Source: Castor canadensis (Eukaryota > Chordata > Mammalia > Rodentia > Castoridae). From it: DNA of 64,000 nucleotides. The first letter of the stretch is position 1; the number at the start of each line of letters is the position of its first letter. Under the pieces are notes generated by a model. The model was not told the origin of the DNA and did no database searches. It was given only the letters and a program-made list of their open reading frames with translations. Below, piece after piece: positions 33,601 through 41,800 of this stretch. The position numbers were made by a program, and so were the translations under genes. The stretch lies in contig NC_133399.1 of assembly GCF_047511655.1 (NCBI RefSeq), forward strand, positions 1,057,333 to 1,121,332, in the 5' to 3' direction.

Positions 33601-36600
33601 TCTAGGAAGGAGCGTGTGAGTGTCCCCATCCACTCAACCTGGCCAGTCCCCAGGTACTCCCTGCCACCCAGCCCCACCAAGTGCTCACTGCCCCGGCTGT
33701 GGAGGGACTGGGATGAGGGGGAGTGAACACCCACCATCAGTGGACAGGCAGGGAGAGGAGGTTGGCAGGGCCTCCAGGATGTCTGCTCCTGGCCTGGGGG
33801 TGGGGCCTGAGGCTTCTGGTCTGGGTCCTGGCGGGTCATTCCTGTTGACATCACTCCTGCCTGACAAGGACGGCTTGGCCTGAGAGGAGCCTAGAGCCTG
33901 CCGGCCCTGGGACCTGAGCTTAGTGGCTGTGGACAGCAGTGTCTGGGTGCCGGTGGTGGCTCGCCTGGCCTTCCAGCCCCGCAGGCCCTGGGCGCGGAGC
34001 AGCCGGCGTCGTCCCGGGAGGAGCCTCTTCTTGAGGCTGTGGACAGCCCGCGCGTACAGCAGGGCCCGCATGGCGCACTCGGCTGAGGTAGGTGGCCGCT
34101 CAGGTCCGGGAGCGCTTGGGCCCTTGCGCTGCGCCTCTGCCAGCTTCAGCTTGTAGTACTTATACTCCAGACTGTCCTCGTCAGCCAGGAACCTGTGTGA
34201 CAAGATGCATAAAAGGACACCTGTGAGGACTCCACCCGCACATCTTTCACACCCCCTTCCTTAGTGGCGGCCACCCTGCCACCCTCTGCTGTCCGAGGAC
34301 CCAGAGCAGGTCACCCAGCCTGGGTGACCACAGGACTGTCAGAGCTGGACTGATTGCTGGCTCAAGTCCCCCATCTCCAGTGTGGACAGCTGTGAGGGTG
34401 GGCAGCTCAGTGGTCGTGGAGCCCTGGAGGCTGCACAGCACCAGCACAGCACCATCAGTTCCCTGGCAGGCCTTTGGGTAGCCAAGAGCTGTTGTGACAG
34501 TTCTTACCCACGTGAGAACATGGTGAAATCAGAATCACAGTGAGGGGAGTGGCAGAGCCAAGAGAAGGCTGAGCCACACAGACTAATGGATGGGGGGGGC
34601 AGGTGTCCACAACCTGGTGGTGAAACAGCGGCCACCAGGAGTGTCCCCCATCAACAGCAGCCACCCAAACCACTTTGGTCCTCACTTGCTTCCTTCACAC
34701 AGGCTGACAGAAGTGTGCTGGTGGAGCTGTGGCTCCTGTGGGCTGTGCACTGCCACCCTCTGCATGCATGGGGCTTGGGTCCACGACCCCACTGCACCCC
34801 AAAATGCAAGGACACTCAAGTCCCTGGCATGAACCACGCAGCATCTGCCTACAGCCCATGCACGTCTTCAGCCTACGCCATCTCCACTTGAGTTCAGATC
34901 CTGAGTGGCCCCCAAAGGTGCCCTGCCTGTGGCGTTTTTGGGAGGTGGTGGAACCCAGGAGGTGTGGCCTTGTGGGAGGAATTTAGGTCACTGGGGAGAA
35001 GCCCTAGAAGGGGACAGTGTGACCTGCCCCCTCCTCCTCTTCCTGGCTACAAGGAGGTGAGCAGCCTTCTTGGTCACATGCTCCCCACTGCTGGACGTTC
35101 TACGTCACCACAGACTCAAAGGGATGGGGTCAAGTGACCATGGACTGAAATCTCTGAACCCGAGCCAAAGTAAACCTTTCCTCTCTTTGAAATGATTCTC
35201 TCGGGCATTTTGTGGCAGCCATAGGCAGCGGCGTGAGTGCTAGTTGCTGCACTCTTTGGGGAGCCACCCTTCTAGTTGCAGTTGTAGAGGCAGCTGTGGC
35301 TTGGCAATCCTCTGGTGTTGTGTCTCTGAGCTGAGGGAGGCCCCGCACCGAGGCGTGTGCTCACATGTTTCACTCTGGTCTGTTCCATGTGTGACATGCA
35401 CAGAGCTCTCCTGGCATGTGTCTGTTCACGATCTCCTACCTTGCAGTCCCGCACAAGCTCACAATCAGCGTGTGACAATGAGGAACAGACACAGAGGCTC
35501 CTCAGTCTGATGAGTCCTGCAAAGTGACAATGCTTCTCACCACCCCCCCAACACCACCGAACACCCCAGCACAGCCTGGCAACCTTCACTGCACTCACAT
35601 CTCCATGGCCACCATCACCACACGAGGCCAACTATATTTATAAGGCATCGCCAGGTACTCGTGTGAACTATTGATTCTGTACCGAAACTAAGACAAAGCA
35701 GCTGTCCTACATTGCTAGTGAGGGAAAAGGTCAAAGTTCAAAATCAGAAGTTGCCTGGGGTTTGACCCCCAACACCCCATCCACACACGAAGCGCACCCT
35801 TATAGTATCAGCTAGTCAGGAGGCTGAGGTGGGTGGATGGCTTAAGCCCAGGAGTTCAAGAGCAGCCTGGGCCGCACAGGGAGGCCCTGTCTCAAAGCCA
35901 CACACACAGCGTGGTGTCTACTGAAGGTGCACTGCTCCCGCACCAAGGCAGCATGGACTAGCCCAAGCTTCACCCTCGGTGAGCTGGGCCACCCACACCT
36001 CTGTGAGCACGGCTGACTCGGTGGCTCTGGTTGCTTGACATGATGCAGTGGCACAGCGGGCTTTAGATGAGGTCCCCAAGCAATGACACAGAAGCAGGCA
36101 GGCAGCCATGCATGGGGCAGCCATGTGCAGTGCTCACACTGTGGCCTCTGCTGGCTAGTGCAGTAGCCATGGTGATGCCTGCAAGCACTGGCTGGCAGAA
36201 GGGGATGGTGACTGCACAGGGCATTCTGCCCCTCAGGTCCCACACAGCCTGCAGGCTCCTCCTCTTAGGATGGGCCAGAGCTGGGAACCTGGTCACTCAG
36301 GCCTCTGATGACTTCCCCATCCCTGGCAGACCCAACGCAAGGGTAGCTGGAGGGTGTCAGTCTCAGGCCCCGTGTGTCCCCACACATCAGCAGTGAAAGG
36401 ACAGAGAACACTTGAGAGGCAGCCCGCTGAGCCTGGCCATGTGGGAGCTGGGAGCCGGGGCCCCAGGCCTGCTCCTCTGCCCATAACCTGGGAGGGAGTG
36501 GCGAGTAGCTCCATGCTGCATAGCGGGGCTGGAGTCCCAAAGCAAGGCCACCCTGTGGGCACAGCCACCATGCCATCCCTCAGCAAGTGGCTAAGCAACT

Positions 36601-38788
36601 CTGGCGCTGCACTCAAGACTGTGTCATCCTCACACCAGGAGCATGTGCTGCTTCCTGCCACAGCTTCTGAGGCACCCGCTCCCCTTTGCACAGTCAGCCT
36701 CTCAGTGCTGTGTTCACACAGCTGGATGCTGTGTAGTCTGGGCATCCAGACTCATGACTTAAGGCTGGGGTGAGGCTCAGTGACCAATGCATGCATGAGA
36801 CCCTGCATTCCTTCCCAGCACCACAAGAGAGAGAAAAAAGAAGCCATAGCAGTGAGGAGCAAAGAGCTAAGAGCGAGTGTCCCTAAGGAGCAGGACAAGA
36901 GCGGTGGGTCACGTGCAAGCACTCTGATTTCCATGGTGACTCCCATCCTTTTATGTCGACCACATACCAGCATCACTTTGAGAGTTCAGCTGTACATGGC
37001 TGGGGCTTGAGCTGTCACACCTGTCTACTACGTGCAAGGCCCTGAGTTCAAACCTCAGTCTCAATGCCAAAACCCAGAATTCACCTACGCACTGCAGAGA
37101 CCTCAGCTTAACCTCACCAGTTTCTTCCTTTTCTCTTCCAAACCCCTCTTCCTCCTATAGTCTCTGGGTGACCCGGGTGGAGGTTTGTCCTGACAGAACT
37201 GTTGTGGTGGCGGAGCACTGCCATCATGTCTTCCAAAGTCAAGGACTCACTCTCCAGACCTCACGTGGTTCTCTACACAAGCCAGTTCCAGTTCCATGGA
37301 GGCAGCTGGGGTTGAGGTTTGAATGGGAGCACCGGTCCTGACACTGTGTCACATGCGTTCAGAAAACAGAGAGTCACACATGTGGTCTGGCCGGTGTGTG
37401 CTGTGCTGCTGCTAATGAGGCCACTCTCCCAGCGGCCTCCACAATCGGGTGCTCACAGCCCCTCAACGTACTCATCACGGGACATCCCTGATGTGCCACC
37501 AGCCAGCGGATGTGGTGGCTCCAGCCTCCTGTGCATTTCACCTTCTGCGATAAGCAGGAGCCACTTTCCTGATGTGAAGTGCAGTGCTATTAGGCTGCTC
37601 TCAGCTGGAGGGCGGGTGGCCAAGGCTGCAACCCAGCACTCAGGAAGAGGAGGCAGAAGGATGGGGAGGTCTGCCTACCTACAGAGGGTTCTAGGCCAAT
37701 CTGGGTTGCCTGGCAGCTGAAAAACCTTTGAACTAAGGGCTTTGCACTTGCAAAGCAGGCACTCTACCGCTTGAGCCACACCTCCAGTCCATTTTGCTTT
37801 GGTTATTTTTGGAGATGGGGTCTCCTGAACTATTTGCCCAGGCTGGCCTTGAATCTCAATCCTCCTAATCTCAGCCTCCTAAGCAGTTAGGATTGTAGGC
37901 ATGAGCTACTGACACCCAGCCAACCAAACACTTTGTCTGCATGAGAAGCAATTAGCAAAAGGGGAGGACAGTGCCACAAACACTGGCCCTGAATGGAAAA
38001 GAGCCATGTGACATCACTTATCTTCGGTGCACTCCGGGCTGGCAGACCCTCTGCATGTGTACGCCAACCCGGCTCCTCCTTCAGGTGACACCACAGCTCA
38101 AACCCACCTCCCGCCCTCTGCTCTCAGCACCATCAGATCGCCGATCTTGGACACAGGAAGGACCTGTAGGGTCAACCTAAGACCCTGCAGGTGGCTGTGT
38201 GCAGATCAGGGGCAAGTGCAGGCCTGGCATTCATGAGGTCCTGGGTTCATGCCCAGCCCGGCAGAAAATGAAGCAAAAACGAAAACTCCCTACCAGTAAG
38301 CAGGCTCCTCCTTGAGAACGGCTCTCTCTTTGGGAGACAGGTTGCCTTCCAAGATGCGTGTGACAAGCTGCTCGATGGTGTCCACCACCCTGTGGTCTGC
38401 TCGCTGGGGGACTGCTGGAACACACAGAATGGCTGTCTGAGAAACACTGGTCCTGAGAGTTCTCATTCAGACATCAAAATGGAGAGGAGCAGGACAGCGA
38501 CACAGAAATGTCCTCCCAAAAGGTGGTACAACAGAGCCTCCTGTGGTCCCCTGCCACCGCCCATAGCCACCTGTGCTCATGTTCTAGGATCACTTAGAAT
38601 CAAAGTGGAGAATGGGAAGATGTAAGATGTGGCTAGAGGGGGAATGGGGGAGGCCAGAGCAACATAGGAACCTTCTCAAAACGAAACCCAGAGCCAGGCA
38701 TCAGTGGCTCACCCCTGTAATCCCAGATATTCAGGAGGCAGAGATCAGGAAGATCACTCTGGCAAATAGTTCAAGAGACCCTATTCTC

Positions 38789-38819
<31 letters not shown>

Positions 38820-41800
38820 AAAAAGGGCTTGTGGAGGGCCTCGAGATGTAGGCGTTGAGTCCAAGCTGCAGTACCACGCCCACGTGCACACACATACGCA
38901 CACGAAAAAAACCTTTATCAGTGGGGCTGACGGGGTGGCTCGGGTGGAGTGCCTGCCTAGCAAGCACGAGAGCATGAGTTCAAGCCCCAGGGCTGTCAAA
39001 AATACATATGTAAAAATACATACATAAGTTTACAAAGAAAATAATGCCGATTAACAAAAAAAAATGGCCTAGGTCATCCACAGAAAGTATTTGCTGATAC
39101 ATAGAAAGAAAGCACTGAAGGCTGAACCTCCCCAAAATGAGAGAGCTTCATGTTCTGACCAGTTGTGGCCTGCGTCCTGACCTGTGCTGCTGTGACGGTA
39201 CAGGATGTCTGCCTGCTCGGTCATTTGATTGAAATCAAAGCCACCATACCTAGAGAGGTTTTCTTCCTGTGCCACCCTTGTCTAAGTCTGTGCTACAGCT
39301 TTGAACTTTCAGTGTGGTCCAGGCTGGTCTTGAACTCTGGGCCAAATGACACTCCCACCTCAGCCTCCCAAGGGGAGGTGCCCCTATAAAACCACATCCT
39401 TCCCTTTCTGTTGGCCCTTGCTTTACAGAAGTGCTCATCATACAAGACTTTCCACAAGAACATGACACTCAATGTCAGAAGCTCAGGGAGGCGATGGGAT
39501 GTGGAGACAGACGGCACACACATGGCCATCTCTAGCTAGGCTCCCTTCTATCAGGTCCCCTCACGGGGACTCACTCACGTTCATTCACACAGTGACAAGG
39601 CCGTGGGCTCCATCCCCACCACCGCAAACAGAAGCAAGCAAAACCAAACACAACCAAAGAGTCAGTGTGCAAAAGCCTCAGAAAGAACAGGGGGCACTAG
39701 AAAAGCCAGGGACCCGCCCACTGCGCACTTACCGTCACGTGGCAGCCCGGGCTTGTCACGGGGACTCGTGGTGCCCTGGCCGTGCATAGGCTGTGGGGTG
39801 GCCCTCCTGACCTGCAGTGGGTACCCACTGGCGAGCAGCCAGGCCTTCAGGTGGTCGATGTACTCTCTGCCAAACAGAGTGGAGTCCTCGAAGTTCGGGA
39901 AGCAGGCGGGAGAGGGTGCGACGTCCTGGAGGCCAACAGCGTCCAGGATCTTCTCCTGACGGAAGGAGGAGGCCAAGGCGAAGGTCTGGCCCAGCAGGGC
40001 CAGTGACTTGCGGCACAGCGAGTTGGTGGTCTCCAGGGCCACGGCCAGGTCGAGTGGCGAGGTGAGCGTCCTCATCTTGACGCTCAGCTCGTAGGCGTTG
40101 CAGGCCATGAGCAGCGGCGTGGCGCTCTTCAGGAGCCGGTCCTGCAGCCGCATCATGTACTTGTCGAACGGCTTGATGACCTCAAAGAAGCAGTTTTTGG
40201 TCTTCACAGCACCTTTGTCTAAGAGCATGTTTAAAAACTCATTGTCGACTCGGGGCGTTTTCAAGGCCGAGTGCTTTAAGAATTTGATGGTAAAAAAGCA
40301 AAAATCTCTGTGCTCAGGTTTTAAGGAGCATTTGAAGGAGGCAAGCATCTTCGCGCAGGTCTCGGTTTCCAGCTCGAAGAGTGTCTGGAAGAGCTGGGAG
40401 AACCTGGCGTCGTCCTTGACGGCGTGGAATCCCGCCCACTTGATGATCTCCACCCCAAACCTGGAGAAGACATCGCACTTGTCCACGAGGTCGAAGCTCA
40501 CCTTTCTCCGGGGGAAGCGGATGTTCTTCAGCTCCAGCCCCAGAGGGATCTTCGGGGTGGGGAAGGGGACATCCTCCGTCCTGGGGCTCAGGCCCAGGCT
40601 CACATCAGGACTTGAGGCGCTCTTCTGCAGAAGGTTGATGCCCTGAGTTTTGTTAGTAAGACGATTTACAGTGGGAAGTTTCTTCGTGGCCACGTTTTTC
40701 AGTGCCACAAGCTTCCCAACACCACCCTTTGCCGTGAGCAGGCCCTGTGTGTCCCCCTTTCCAAGGAGGGCGCTGTCCTGGCCTCTGGCCTGGGCCTGCC
40801 CACTGCCCCTGGGCACAGAGCTGGTCTCCCCTGGGAGGTCCGTGTCACACTCCCGGCTCTCCTTCTCCACACTCTCTTTCGCCAAGTCCCCCAACACGGC
40901 AGGACCAAAACTGTACTCCTGTGACCACAACTCTTGAGCAACTGCATGGCCAAGGTCTTGCTCTAAAGAGCCACAAAGTGCAAGCTTCCAGTCCTGGGAC
41001 TGGAAATGTCCCAATTTCCGGTGGCCGAAGGCCTGGTCCCGGGAGTCAGAGTGGGCAAATTCCAGACTCCGGCTGCCCTCTTTGCGAAAGTAGCTGTCGT
41101 CACCAGGAGGGTTGCTGGACCGGAAGGAGGGTCCCGGAAGTGCGTCACCTCTCAGGCCTTCTCGGCCAGCATCTCGAGAGTGAGCTGCGGTGCCGCCGAG
41201 CGAGTACCTGCCGTCGCTGGGAGTGTCCTCATACATGTCGGCTCGGGCTCTTGGAACTGTCCTTAAGAGATCTGAAACAAACGATACAAAAGAAAGACGG
41301 CACTTCAGGCTGGAGCTTGGAAGCCAATGGCTCAGTCCGCCAGCCGGAAGAAGTGCTTTCTACGTGAGTGTGCGTTGGAAATCCTGATTTGTTGCCAATG
41401 TCTGAAGTGTGTGGGGAGGCGAGGCGGGTACACCTACCATATCAGCACTCGGGGTGGAGGCAGAAGGATCATGAGTTTGAGGCCAGCCTGGGTACGCAGA
41501 GAGATTTAATCTCAAAAACCAAAACAAAAGAAAACAGCAACAACATAAAAGTCTAAGGTGCCACTTAAAAACCAGATGAGGTGGTGCACACCTACAATCC
41601 CAGCTACTCAGGAGGCTGAGGTAGGAAGCGCGTGCCTAAGCCCGGCCAGGCACAAAGCATGAGATCCTAGCTGAAGGACAAACTACAAGCAAAAGGGATA
41701 GCAGTGTGGCTCAGTAGAGCACTTGCCTCTCAAGCATGAGGACCTGAGTTCAAACCCCAGTACCACCAAAAAAATCAAACCAACCCTGGACTGACTACAG

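Larger units (their letters stand above)
34193..38293 (-). other. SUGP2: SUGP2 intron 4
   Basis: About 4.1 kb. It holds an old LTR-like or unknown element at roughly 34915-35240, a B1-like copy at 35750-35900 (+), degenerate ID copies near 36765 and 37000 (+), and an inverted composite SINE at 37720-37922. No other exon is seen. Confidence 0.5.

Noticed and set aside
40098-40646. 182-codon plus-strand frame
   Set aside because: Antisense shadow of the large SUGP2 exon.
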